Of a stretch of DNA of 64,000 bases, positions 11,605 through 23,280 are shown in pieces. Made by a program: the position numbers and the translations under genes. Position 1 is the stretch's first letter. Every line of letters begins with the position of its first letter. Under the pieces are notes generated by a model, which made no database searches, was not told where the DNA came from, and saw nothing but the letters and a program-made list of their open reading frames with translations. Origin of the DNA: Allodiplogaster sudhausi (taxonomy: Eukaryota; Nematoda; Chromadorea; Rhabditida; Diplogasteridae); the NCBI GenBank assembly GCA_945643635.1, contig CALZFC010000081.1, positions 475,001 to 539,000 on the forward strand, given 5' to 3'.

Positions 11605-14600
11605 TTACTTTTGATGGATTAGATCAAGCAAAGAGTTGATGCTGTCAGCAGCAATCTTGGGTTTCTTGCTGCCCGCTTGGAAGAGATGAGACGAGTCGCC
11701 GTCCTGGCCCTCGGAATCAGACGGAGACACACGTTTCGTACCCGTTCCCGTCCCAGACTGTAACAAACAACTTTTGCTACTTTAATATCAAAACAGCTTG
11801 AGAGAGCAAAATAAACTTGCCTTGACCTTGTTGGCTTCTCTGAGTTCCTGAGCATTCTGGTACACCATTCCAACATACGCAGAATGCTTCGATCCAAGAA
11901 GTCCGTTCGGACGGTTCTTCAGTAGTCCACTTGAAATGGCGAAGGGAGCAATGCGAGGGCTTCCCTTCTTCTTCGCTTCACGACCTTCGACAGAAGCCGC
12001 TAAATCTCAGCACATCAACACTACGGAGTCGCGCCAGCAAGCACATATTTCAGTTTGATTGGAGATGCGAAGAACTCAACTCCTTGTAAAAGGGAATGAG
12101 TACCGAGCGAGGAGTTGGCAGAAGGAGGAGCTGTGGTAGACGAGTCTTCTTCCTTCTCTCCTTCTCTCTTCCTGCCTACGTCCATCTCCGCTGCAATCTT
12201 GTCGAAAGTGCTCAAATCGTTCAGCATGGCTCCACTGTCCAAGTCACGAGCCCTCTGCACTCTCTTCCGTGCCCTTTCCTCCTCTACACTTGTCTTTTCC
12301 TCCGCCATCTGAAATAACAAACCACTTAAATGATTTGAAAGGGATAAATGGGGATACCTTGCGTCTTCTTTCATTGTCTCGCTCCTTCTCCCTCCTCTTC
12401 CTTTCCTCCTCCTTCTTCTTTTCTTCTTCTCTTCTACGCTCTTCCTCCGCCCTTCTTCTCTTCTCCTCTTCTATCTGTCTCTTGTTATCTTCGAATACAA
12501 TTCTGAGTCTCTCCTCGTCGAGTCTCTTCCTCTCCTCGATCTTCCTGTTCTTCTCGTCCAGTTCATCATTTCTCTTCTTCTCTTCTGCCTCGTCTTTCTT
12601 CCTTCTTTCTTCGACTTCCTTCCTCCTCTTCTCATCCAGTTCATCCTTTCTCTTCTTCTCTTCTGCCTCCTCCTTCTTCCTTCTCTCTTCGATATCCTTC
12701 TTCCTCTTCTCATCCTCATCTACTCGTCTTCTGTCCTCTTCATCCTTCTTCCTCCTCTTATCATCCTCGACTTCCTTTCGTCTTTCATCTTTCTCCTTCT
12801 CTATGTCTCTCTTTCTCTCATCCGATTCTTTCTCTCCTCGTTTGGAATCATCCCTCTGTCTCTCTGAGTCAGCTCTCTTTCTATCATCCTTCTCCCTTTC
12901 CGTGTCTAGTTGTCGTCGTCTGTCAATGTCTCCTCTTTTCTTCTCGTCCTTTTCTTTGTCTCCGTCTCCTCGCTTCCTCTCATCTCTCTTCCTCTTTTCC
13001 CGCTCCTTTCTTCTCTCTCTTTCCATGTCTGCCAGACGTCTCTGCTTCTCGTGTTCTCTTCGTTCCTTCTCCTTCTCTCTGCTACTCTTCTCCTTTTCTT
13101 TGCTTGAACTTCTCGCTGCCCCCGAGCCGGATTCATCTCCGAATAACTCGTCCATATCGAACTTCTTCTGAAAGTAAATTAAGCTTTAATGATGAAATGA
13201 TCATGTTGCAACAAAATATGATAAGCTGAGTAAATTCAAAAGGCTCACAGGATTTGGCAGAATATTCGTTTGCGGTGACAGCAAAGGAGGCATAGAAGAA
13301 GTGCTTGCGAGTGTGGAATCAGAGAGAGAAGGAGAAGGAGAAGCAGCGGCGGAGTTCGAGTGAGACTCGCTTGCTCTCTGCAATCTTCCCTTGTCTACAA
13401 TCTCAAATGGGTAGGAACAAAGAAAAGACACAAAAACTTACGTTGTTCCTTTTGAAGAGTGAAAGTGACGGCCGGGAATATGCAGTCGTTGAGGGGGACT
13501 GCAGCTTGGGTTGAACGAGCTGTGGAGACGAATGAACATGGTTAGCACGTGCAGTTGGAGGCACGGAGATGGAGGGAGACTCCAAGGGAGAGGATGCGAA
13601 AGGAATAACTGGAGGGACATGGATGGGGGGAGACTCCAGGGGAGAAGAAGCGCGAGGAAGAGTAGGAGGGGCCGGGATGGAGGGACACTCCAGCGGAGTG
13701 GAAGCAAGGAAAGATCCCGACTGGCTTCCCGTAGGGACAAGAGGAGTCTGAGCTTCATGGAGCGACTGGAAATCGGTCTCCATCCCCCCTGTCGACTCAT
13801 CTCCTTCTCGCAAGGGAACATCCAGAGTCAGGCCGGAACAGCTGCCTGCTTCACCCACAAGACCAGTCGCACTCAGGCCCTCAATACCAAACAAAATCCA
13901 GTCAGAACGAAAGAGACCGAAGGAAAATCTGAGAAAAAAAAGCAAGAATAGATACGGAATTGTTGACGAGTTGGTCGACTGGCATGCCAGTGACGTCCTC
14001 TTCTGACATTATCCCTTCCGGCCACACTTCTGCAAACATCACATTAATTAGATCCGCCTACTTATCGCAGTTCACATTTTTTCCTTATATTCAGTTATCA
14101 GTTTTAAGCCGTGTACCGACTACGAGTGCCAAAACCAAGAATAACACCAAGAAGAAAGAAAAGAATTACCTCTATCCATGGCCATCATGACAATCTCATC
14201 GAAATTGTTCAAATCGGCTATTTTCTCCAAGCCTCCATCTTCTCTGATTGCAATGCCTTCGAAGTGCTGCAGTAATCTTGTTTTAATGAATAATAATAGA
14301 AATGAAAGGTTACCGTATCAATAAGGCGTTCCCGCTGCTCAGTTGCGATGTGAGCGAGTTCTTCGGCTATTCTCTCGCAGTGTTTCAGTGGCTGAGCAGA
14401 CTTCCGCCGAGCCGCATTGTCTCCAAACTCTCCTTCGTACATTGAAACAGATTGCACTGCTCCCTCTCCGCCTCTTCCATCATTACATCTAAGTCATTGA
14501 CCATGAGAAACTGGTCAGCATACAGTTTTATTCACATTCTTTTATTAAAGTGAACAAACCGATTGGTTGACCCCATGGAAGGAACAATTTGAGGCCTACA

Positions 14601-15332
14601 GGAGCTGGATGGGGCATCCATTCCGGACTCCGAGGATACTCCGTTTAAGAAGGATCGAGTTGAAAACGAGTTCGCGGAAGCAGGATTGATGGTACGCAAC
14701 CTGAAGAAGACGTGTGAATGAAGACTCCAAGTGGAAAGGACGGAACTGTCTGCCTCTGTCAAGAGAACGAGTTGTTCTGGTCGAAGTGCCTCGGAAAGGA
14801 GTCTTGCGGCCATAGAAGAGTTGTTGATTTTCCGAGTAGGCCATTGCTGTGCATGCGGTTAGAGCAGAGAACTCAGACGACAAGTGACGGAGACGATCTC
14901 CGAATTCAAGCAACTCAGGAGGCAAGTCCTGCCTTCCGTACTGCCAGAACCCCTCAAAAAACGCAATTGTACAATAAAACATCTGGCAAACTATAGCTCG
15001 AAAAGACCAACACTGATAATCTGCTCGAGTGGTTTGTCGTGAAGAGTGGGATTGACATGGAGAATGACTTGTTGCACTGAGCCATTTGTTGCAGTGGTCA
15101 GATTTCGTTTCAGACTAGGAGAATCACGCAGAAGAGCCTGGATACATGACGCATACTGCAAACACAAAACTTCTTTTTCAGCTAAAATACTATAGGACCG
15201 AGAACCCGCTAATAATACCCAAGGACAGAGTGAAGTAATTACTAGTAGCAGCACCTCACGCCGCTGGAAGTAGCCGAGGATAAGAGAATCGATAATAGAA
15301 TTCAGACGATCTTCCCCCTTTCTTTCGGCCAT
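11605..15332 (-). CDS. Large charged nuclear protein with LisH-like N-terminus (unidentified)
   Basis: I do not recognise the family. A chain of minus-strand exons can be followed. The start at 15332 encodes MAERKGED then a LisH-like segment (LILGYFQRRE then YASCIQALLRDSP) recalling the NPAT N-terminus. Further exons contain QDLPPELLEFGDRLRHLSSE, ERIAEELAHIATEQRERLID, NFDEIVMMAMDRE and GIMSEEDVTGMPVDQL. A Pro/Ser region has three imperfect ~21-residue repeats (around 13560-13700, SSPLESPxIxVPP). An exon of ~290 codons (12300-13160) is an almost uninterrupted Glu/Lys/Arg/Asp helix following MDELFGDESG. The last exons hold GLLKNRPNGLLGSKHSAYVG and end KKPKIAADSINSLLDLIHQK at TAA 11605-11607. 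Nuclear localisation is likely from the basic patches. It could be two genes; the exon at 13150 begins after a clear acceptor, which favours one. Confidence 0.5.
12300..13160 (-). other. Predicted long charged single alpha-helix region
   Basis: About 270 consecutive residues on the minus strand consist mainly of E, K, R and D in short alternating blocks (EERRKKEEAEEKKRKDELDE is typical). Heptad hydrophobics are sparse, so an ER/K-type single alpha-helix is more likely than a dimeric coiled coil. The antisense strand also stays open (Ser/Leu-rich) as a by-product of codon composition. Confidence 0.6.
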
Positions 15333-15873
15333 CTCTATTCACGTCAGGCTTTGAAGAAATCCATTGCCTTCTCTAAAGAACAAACATGAAAGCACCTTCC
15401 TTGAAAATGCACCTGGAATAACGCCACCAACCAGGCACACCTTCCATTCAACCAGATACCTTCATCGCATTGCGGAAGCAATCACTTCAAATAAAGGTAA
15501 CGTTGTTTGAACGTTGAAGAAATTAACTTTCCTGCCAATAAAGATATAAAAAATAAAATAATCTCTTCCCTTTTATTGATTAGCCTCACATACATCCGTA
15601 TCAGAAATAAGTCCTTGTTGCAAGTACTAAAGCAGTTCATGTCAGAGCAGGGAGGGGTACCTATTGCATGGGAGATAATGCATATGCCGAAAAATAGCTA
15701 TAAATCGATACAAAGAGGCAGGCATTCATCCCAACAATTCTTATAATAAACAGCTACTCTACTCGGTACTCGCTATAAAAGAAGGACCTCCTCGTATGAG
15801 GGATGGCCAAGAGACTCGAACACGACCTCAAAAGATCTCACTCGGGGAGCGACGGGAGTAAGTGTGAATGGGA
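15333..15873. other. Intergenic spacer within minus-strand gene block
   Basis: AT-rich spacer between DLST and the next minus-strand gene. TTTATT near 15572 gives an AATAAA on the DLST strand about 300 nt after its stop. No gene seen. Confidence 0.4.
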
Positions 15874-18037
15874 TTAGAGATTGAGGACCAAGATGCGAGG
15901 GTCCTCGACAGCAGACTTGATCTTCCTGAGGAAGGTCACAGCCTCTCGGCCGTCGACGAGTCGATGGTCGTAGGTGAGAGCCACCTTCATGATGGGCCGG
16001 ATCTCGACCTTGCCATTGATGGCGACGGGGCGGTCGAAGATGCCGTGCATGCCGAGGATTGCGGACTGTGGCGGGTTGATGATGGGCGTGCCGAACATGC
16101 TGCCGAACACCCCTCCGTTCGAGATGGTGAAGGTGCCTCCCTCCATGTCCTCCACTGCCAACTTCCCGTCGCGGGCCTGAGGAGCAAAGAGACATGCAAC
16201 AGTCACTAGAAATGAATCATTTCAACCGACCTTCTCTCCCACTGCAGCCAGTTCCAATTCAATCTGCGCATAGTTGAGAGACTCAACATTTCTGAGGACT
16301 GGCACGACGAGTCCCTTCGGGGTGGCCACGGCAATCGACATGTCCACGAAGGTACGGTACACGATGTCCGTGTCATCAATCACTCAAAAGATTCTGGTTA
16401 GGAAGGAGAAAAAAAGAAAGCAGAAGAGACCAGCGTTGACGACGGGTATCTCAGTGAGTGCATAGGCAGCGGCGCGCACGAAGGGAGACATGAGACCCAG
16501 CTTCATTCCGTGCTTCTTCGTGAAGTCTTTCTGGTACTGCGATCGCATTTCCATCACGTTGCTGTCAATCCATTCATATTATAACTAGAACGGAATAAGA
16601 GAAGGGGAGGAGACTGCACCTCATGTCGATCTCGTTGAAGGTGGTGAGCATGGCGTAAGTGTTCTGGGCATCCTTCAGTCTCTGCGCGATTCGTAGTCTC
16701 ATTCGGTTCATCTTCACTCGCACCTTCAATCAACCTTCTCTTGTTCTCGCTTCCCCATTTCGAAGCAGTTTGAATCTAACCTCATCCCGGTTGCCTGAAA
16801 TAGCATGCTCAGGAGCAACTCCAGCAGGGACGACAACACGAGAGATGGAAGTGACGGGTGTGGAGGACTTAGGGGTGGAAGGGGGGCGGCTCACTGGTGG
16901 CTGAGACTTTGGAATCGCACCGGCAGCTGAAAACCCATCAAAATGTATCAGAAATGAGTATAGAATATGCGCTTAATATAATTTTAGTCGGGGCAACAAG
17001 GACAATCATTTCATCATTTCTCCACGACAGGAAACAACTGGAATTCCTCGTTTGTGAATTACAAATTCGAGGTAGAATTGTTTTGGCATTTTAGCACGGT
17101 TAATATGCACGTACCACTGGCAGCTGAGGCAGCCGGAGACGCCGCGGCCGGCTTGGGAGGTGCAGGAGGGGGAGACGCTGGCTTCGCAGACTCAGCCGTC
17201 TTCGACTGAGACTACAGCATTGAACACAGCAACCCCATCCTCACACTCACCGCAGCTGACGGAGGAGCCGCGCCGCCCGCGCCGGGCTTCAACTTGTACA
17301 GCTTCTGCTTAGCAGTCACTTTCGAACCATCGGCGACGAGGAGTTCCACGATGGTGCCGGCCTGAGGGGCAGGCACTTCCACAGATGTCTTATCTGTCTC
17401 AATCTCGGCTACAAGCTCGTCCTCAGCAACCTTAAGAAACATATGTCGTCATCATTGCAACAATTTTGTTACGAGCCAAGCAACGACGATAAATCATTTG
17501 TACACTTCACAATCAGTCCATAAACCTAACTTTCCTCGGGCAGCACAATCGTTAGCGGAACGATTTTATAAAACTAAAAAAAAAATGAGAAAAAACTCCA
17601 TACCGAATCGCCGACTTGTTTGATCCACCGAATGTCTCCCTCCGAGATGGATTCGGCGAAAGCTGGTCCATCCACCACAATCACATCATCGAATCGGCAA
17701 GCAGAGAGATGAATCGGCCGAGAAATTTGGAAGGAAGGAGCACATCTTGCCTTCGCAACTCCGACACACGGCGTGCGGGCTGAACGAACATGTTCGAACA
17801 TGCTCATAAATTACTAACAGTATTTCTTTATAAGACTATTTAAGCGGAAAAGAAAAATGCTTGCCTCTCGATGTGACGGCAATAGCGGGGCGAGCAGGCG
17901 AGAGCGAGGAAGAGAATCGCTGAAGAGAAATGATGAAGCCGAAAACAACGAAAGCACCACACGAACTCACAAACTCCTCATACCTGGCGAGCAGTGCAGA
18001 TGCATCTGTTCAGCGACCCAACTCGGTGTCCCAACAT
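15874..18037 (-). CDS. DLST: Dihydrolipoamide succinyltransferase, E2 of 2-oxoglutarate dehydrogenase
   Basis: Mitochondrial E2 enzyme transferring succinyl from lipoyl-lysine to CoA in the citric-acid cycle. The start at 18037 gives [12 protein letters not shown], an Arg-rich N-terminus fitting a transit peptide. The lipoyl domain follows: [20 protein letters not shown] then [20 protein letters not shown], where the Lys of ETDKTS is the lipoylated residue. An Ala/Pro linker comes next, then the catalytic domain with [87 protein letters not shown] and the active-site [17 protein letters not shown]. It ends DPRILVLNL. The family lacks a separate E3-binding domain, as here. The exon after the transit peptide ends at a GCAAGC donor (GC-AG intron). 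First gene of a run of four on this strand. Confidence 0.95.
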
Positions 18038-18451
18038 CTTGCTCCGCTACCCAATCTATAGCCAATTTTCTTTGATCCCAGACCTCACCAAAACGAAAAT
18101 ACCTCCACGAACCATGGCACATTTATTTTGGAAAAAGACAATGAACACATAACAAATGATTTATTGAAAGTACTCGACTACATAACAAAAGTAAGTGACG
18201 AGCGGAGAGTGAATAAACCGGAATCTCGTTTTAGTGCTAGCATTGCAGTGATCTCAGCGACTTTTCCTATAAATTTACTGTACTTTTGACACCGGAAGGG
18301 AGGGGTAGTAGATTTTGCTCAATGATTGAGACGAAACTTCGAGTGGTGAAAAATGTTCTTAGTGATCAGATCACTGGCATTGAGCAGCAAGAAACTGAAA
18401 TGGTATTTAGTGAGATGAGAACAGCAAAAGTGATTGGGAAGAGTGGCCGAG
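18038..18451. promoter_or_regulatory. Divergent intergenic region
   Basis: Separates the 5' ends of DLST (-) and the small secreted gene (+). It should contain both promoters; no TATA-like element or recognised motif stands out. Confidence 0.35.
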
Positions 18452-18889
18452 ATGGTTGGCAGGAACTCCTCTCTCTTCATCCCATTCCTTTTACTTCTAA
18501 TCTTCACTTTCTTCGCTGCTTCCATTCAAATCCATGATTCGTCTGCTGACGAAGTCATCATCTACCGGAAGAAGGCCACCAGAAGGCGTCCGTTCTCTTC
18601 AAGCATTCCCCGTATTCCCAGTCCACTTGCAAGTCTGTTTCAGCTGTTGTGATTGTTGAAGACAGCCGACAGAAGGTCCACTACCACTACCATCGCGGAT
18701 CTCCCTACTACTCATACTATCCGGGATACTACTACTACCCGTCAGACTATCCGTTTTCAAGGCTTGAACACCATCATTTCCGTTCTCAGGTGGACGGGAG
18801 GATATTACGGTAGCGGCTATACGACCTACGGGGGGAGTTATGGACACGGAGGCGTACTTGGCGCGGCTCTGAACTTCCTCTTCGGATGA
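18452..18889 (+). CDS. Small secreted Tyr/Gly/His-rich protein
   Basis: Three exons close in phase: 18452-18587, 18644-18752 and 18790-18889, 114 aa. Not a family I can name. The first ~23 residues (MVGRNSSLFIPFLLLLIFTF then FAAS) are a clear signal peptide. A basic stretch RKKATRRRP could be a furin-type processing site. The mature part has VHYHYHRGSPYYSYYPGYYY and then a GGYYGSGYTTYGGSYGHGG tract. Such Tyr/Gly compositions occur in nematode cuticle, eggshell and antimicrobial neuropeptide-like proteins (general knowledge; assignment is inference). The second intron is only 37 bp. Without it the frame breaks, and the continuous Tyr/Gly pattern across the junction supports the model. Confidence 0.6.
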
Positions 18890-19053
18890 ATTTCCCCGTT
18901 CAACTTTCGTATGGATTCTGATTTTGGCAACTTTAGTCACAGTATCGACAGTACCAACATAACGATGAATAAAAAGTGCATCGGGCTTAAATGTGGAAAC
19001 AGAAACAGCAAAAAAGGACAAAATGAAATTATGAGACGGCGGAATAGGGGAGC

Positions 19054-20239
19054 TCAGATGTCACCCAGTTGTTTCTTCTGTTGTCCCTCATGCCAAGCCT
19101 TGCGGATAGTTCTCTTCATCTCGTCGTCTCCATCGTCATACATCTGCTTCATCAGCCCCATGATCGAATCGCTCGGATCTCCGCTCTCTTCGGGCTTCAG
19201 CTTTGCATTCCTACAATAAGAACTTGGCAATTTAAGTCCGGCAGGATATTATTCTTAACTCTTTAACAAAAAAACGAAAACTAGCACTCAATTGAAAACA
19301 TAACCATACTTGCGATCGACGCTCTGTTTCTCAATCTTCGTGAGACAATCCCAGTTGGTTCCTTCCTTCATCTTCTTCAGCATCACAAGCAGCATGTCGG
19401 CTTTTTGCTGAAAACCCATCAATGACAACATCCAAGAACATTCGTGAGAATCAGAACCACCTTTAAAAAATAAGGATTGCAATTCTTTAAACCTTGACTT
19501 GCGACTGCTTCGGGTCAACATCGAAAAGGAGATCTCTTACGGCGAATTCGTACCGCTTTCCACCAAGATCGTTAACGACAACGTTGAAGGAGCTGAAACA
19601 GTGGAAATTAAGAAACACAAGCCATGACATTACAGTACCTGGAATGAGGTTCAAAGACAACGGCAGACGAAGGAGCAGTGTGGACGCCGTTGATCGTGAT
19701 GTACATCTTCACATACTTCTCGCTCTGGTCCCATCCTTTAATGCGAACAAACTTTCTCCAAACTGCCACACAAGCATGGAAGAATTAGCAATGAAATACC
19801 GTAATTGGTAATTTTGATAGTTGGCAGCAGAGAATTTGAAGAAGAGGACTGGGCGGGAGGAGCGGGCGCGGAACCGAGTGAGGCGGCGTTGGCTGAAGCA
19901 GCTTCTTTTCTCTCCAGCTGCAAGAATTAAGTTTCAGATTCATTTCTTCTCGACTATAAATTTCTCGCATATCTGACAAGGAACAAGTAGGAATTTTAAC
20001 GTCTCGTCCAACACAAAAAGCTAATTATAGCAGCACTTGACGTATAGTATTGCCCCAAAATTAACTTTCGAATACGTCAAATTGAAAACTTCACCGCCAA
20101 CAACCCAGTTGTAATCAGGCGAACTTACATCTTTGATAGTTGCAGAAATCTTCTTAATGCCATCGTCCAGAATATTACGAACAGCCGCGCGAGTGGTCTT
20201 TTCACGAAGTGAAGAAAGCTCCTCGAGATCCATCCGCAT
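19054..20239 (-). CDS. CACYBP: Calcyclin-binding protein / Siah-interacting protein
   Basis: Adaptor linking Siah1 to SCF-type ubiquitin ligases and binding S100A6 in vertebrates (established). Domains in order: N-terminal helical domain (LEELSSLREKTTRAAVRNIL), an Ala/Pro/Ser linker, the CS domain (TIKITNYG, then FVRIKGWDQSEKYVKMYITI, SFNVVVNDLGGKRYEFAVRD), and the C-terminal SGS domain (KADMLLVMLKKMKEGTNWD, EESGDPSDSIMGLMKQMYDD, DDEMKRTIRKAWHEGQ). Start chosen at 20239 (MRMDLEEL); a second Met two codons on is equally possible. Exon 1 is 20129-20239 with a GTAAGT donor. Ends at TGA 19054-19056. Confidence 0.92.
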
Positions 20240-21061
20240 CTGAATATTATACCAGTTCCCGTATTTATATACAACTCAGATCCATACATAGAGACATAAA
20301 AAAATTATGCCGAATATAAGAACAAAAACCAACTCCTGCAGCGAGCTCGGCCATTGGCGTTGACGAAATTTCCCAGGAAAACCTGTGAAGCAAACTGCTC
20401 GATATGTGTGCCCCAAGTCTTGACAACTGCCAAGTAAAAACAAGGGCGCAGACCCTCATTCTGTGTCTTTAAACCTGACACAAAATCGTACGATTTATTG
20501 CATTTGAGAACATCACAAGACTGATTAAATGATAATGCCGACAAGAGTTTTGAAACAAGATTGAGTAGTTTGAATGCGACGGAGAAGCAGAAGCCTGAGA
20601 AATGAGAAATGAAGGTGAAAGTGAACGTTGTTGTGGACGGCAGATTACAGATTACAGCAGAAGTGGGACAGGGAGCACTTTGTGGTACCCGACAAGTAGC
20701 AGCAAAGAGAATATGGGAAAGAAAGTGGCCTCTCCACTCCCTACCGGGATCAAAACTGCACATTATTTACAAATCAATAATCAGAATTTACAAGGATTTT
20801 GAGTCACTGATTTTCCAGTAATCACACATTAGCAGAAGAATTCTTTAAGATATTTCAGTACTGGCAGGCACATTAAACCAGCACCATATCTTTTGAGCCC
20901 ACTAATAAATATTATAATCTAGTTAAGTTAATTTCAAATTGTACAAACATATAAGGGCGCGTTAAATAGTGAGAACAGCGAAAGCATTTTCAAAGGATGA
21001 GCAAGAATGAAGAGTGAGTTGGCGGTGAATGAAAAAGTGAAAGGCCAGGAGTGGCAGCCGA
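20240..21061. other. Intergenic, no gene recognised
   Basis: Between the CACYBP start and the RAP2 stop, both on the minus strand. Open frames of up to 152 codons exist on the minus strand (20305-20763), but their composition and lack of recognisable motifs do not support coding. Confidence 0.4.
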
Positions 21062-22369
21062 TTACATGAGGGAACAACACCTTTTGTCGTTCTTTGCTTT
21101 TTTCTGCACGTAGTTCATCTCACGAACAATCTCAGCGAAGGTGATGTTCACGTTGTGGGCATTCTTGGCAGAGCATTCAGTAAAAGGAGATGACCAGAAC
21201 TCAGCCAAGGCTATGCCCTCCTCGGTTCGAACCTGTAGCGAGCTGACTATCAGCATTCTTATTGTCCACCTCTACACAATTCTATAGATTATAAAAGCTT
21301 TCGAACCTGTCTTTGATGAGAAAGATCGCATTTATTGCCAACAAGAAGAATGGGAACCTGTTCCGTGCCCTGAAACAACTCCGTTACTTTCTTGTCTGAA
21401 ATTCAAAAGATAAAAAGCTCCCTAAATGTATAAAGCATCAAAACACCGCTTGTACTGATATTGTAAACTATTTAAAACAGAGCCCCAACCTTAACTCGCA
21501 CAATCTGATCCCTCATCGTACGAATATCATGGAAGGTCTGCTGAGATGTTATCGAGTAAACAACTACAAATCCTTGTCCATTCTTGATGTAAAGATCACG
21601 CATTGAGGCAAACTGCTCCGTGCCTGCGGTGTCAAGAATCTCCAGAACGCAAGGCTCTCCATCCACCTGGCAAGAGGAATTCCACGTATATTTCCAGAGA
21701 AATGAACAAAAACACATTTCGGGAGGATTCACCGAAGCAAAACAAGTGGCCTAAAATGTCGTTGGGGACAAATGTTGATTATTTTATGTTGGGATATCAT
21801 TATCCCCTTCTTCTAGTATTTTTTTCCGGGAGAGTAGTGAGGGAGAGAGAAAAAAAATTAGAGCAAGAGAAAATGATGAGAGGGGGAGAGTGAGAGAGAC
21901 TAAGAGATCGTGAGAGGAATGTCAGGTTGCAACAGTTGAAAACAGGAACAGGGTTTGGAATGCAGAGTGAGAGACGGTGAATACACGGAAAGACGGAGAA
22001 GCATGGTCAAGAGGAAGAGGTAGTAACATAGCGGAAGAGACACCAGAAATATAAGAGGATAGTGGGACAGGATGCAAGAGATTTGCTATCAAATCCCAGC
22101 AGATGCACGGGACAATAGGACGTTGACAAATAGAGCGCGAAGCTCAACTGTAGCTACCCAACTTCAACATTTTCAACCTCATGAAGAAATATGACTCTTT
22201 CATACATTTAGATATATAGCACGAAAGTTATTACCTCAATTTCTTTCCTGTAGAAGTCTTCGATAGTTGGATCATATTTCTCAATAAATGTGTTCGATAC
22301 GAACTGAACGGTGAGAGCGGACTTTCCCACTCCTCCACTCCCAAGCACCACAACCTTGAATTCGCGCAT
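21062..22369 (-). CDS. rap-2: Rap2-type Ras-family small GTPase
   Basis: Four exons close in phase: 22235-22369, 21490-21666, 21307-21369 and 21062-21232, 181 aa (human RAP2A is 183). Membrane-bound GTP switch controlling adhesion and synapse patterning. Motifs: P-loop GSGGVGKSA (Gly12 present), effector region [15 protein letters not shown] with Phe39, which separates Rap2 from Rap1, [20 protein letters not shown] (Thr61, Rap-specific), NKCD and ECSAKN. The C-terminus RCCSLM is a CaaX box, with a second Cys available for palmitoylation; Met in the last position favours farnesylation. Intron 1 (21667-22234) is the longest. A TTTCAG 3' splice-like site lies about 25 nt upstream of the ATG. Confidence 0.96.
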
Positions 22370-23280
22370 CCTTCCTCTGGAGAGCCCGGAGGCTGAAATT
22401 CAAGTTCGTGGAGGATGTTGAATTATGGCATAAAATGCACGAACTACGGATCAATATGCATAAAAAGGAAACCAAAAAGATCACTCTTAACATATGCTAT
22501 GAATCACCGACACGAACCTTAGAATAAATGTGATAGAAAGAGTTACAAATAAAATGAAGGCTCCAGATGGTTCACATGTAGTGGGGAATTGAATACAAGA
22601 AACGCGAACTGAATGATATGGGAATTCGAGGATCCCCAGTAAATCCAGTTGTCAAATACATGAGAGTGCGAATTCGAAGATTGGAAAGAGCAAGCAGATG
22701 CACACGGGCCAGACAAGGGCGAGGGAGAAGAAGCACAGTGGCGGTGCTTGCGTAGTGAAAGAGGTCAAAGGACCGCCCGCTTGCCCCTCTTCCCTCTCCA
22801 CAAGAAACAATGAGATCATTCACCTACCACACTACAATATAGACCTACCAATCAACACTACGTCTAAACTAACACAAGTCGTTAAAAAGACATTCAATTC
22901 ATTGCAATATTGTACCAATGAAATGACATATGAACCCTTAAACCACTGGAATCTCCCAAAGAACAAAAGGAAGGAAAAAAAAACAACAACACTGCGATCG
23001 GAAATCCCTAGCATACGAGAAAGCGAAACTTCTCGTAGCAATACTAGTGTCATATCAAAAATAACGTTTCTGTCAAATTCCATTCTTCATCCTTTCCTGA
23101 AAAGATTTCAAACGAAAAGAAACTCTCATAGAGAAAATACAGTACTTACAACCAGTACAAGCATGCTTTCAAACGGAGAACTTTATTAAACATTTCTGAT
23201 TTCTGAGTTGATTCTTGTAGATAGCTTTTTTTTAAGTTATCTGATAGCGTGGAAGGTGTGTATCTATTACTTGCAGGAAC
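22370..23280. promoter_or_regulatory. Divergent intergenic region upstream of RAP2 and fibrillarin
   Basis: Head-to-head spacer that must hold the promoters of RAP2 (-) and of the fibrillarin/RPS16 unit (+). Its last bases are a pyrimidine-poor but canonical CTTGCAG acceptor four bases before the fibrillarin ATG. An open frame at 22698-23189 has no recognisable content. Confidence 0.45.
23277..23280 (+). promoter_or_regulatory. Candidate spliced-leader acceptor upstream of fibrillarin
   Basis: CTTGCAG ends at 23276, four bases before the ATG. There is no matching donor with coding sequence upstream, as expected for a trans-splice acceptor closing an outron. It could equally be an ordinary 5' UTR intron. 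Confidence 0.45.

Noticed and set aside
12269..13171. 300-codon Ser/Leu-rich open frame on the plus strand
   Set aside because: Antisense shadow of the Glu/Lys/Arg exon on the minus strand.
15773..16195. His/Arg-rich frame on the minus strand
   Set aside because: Alternate-frame shadow of the DLST catalytic exon, whose own frame carries the conserved HRLVDGREA motif.
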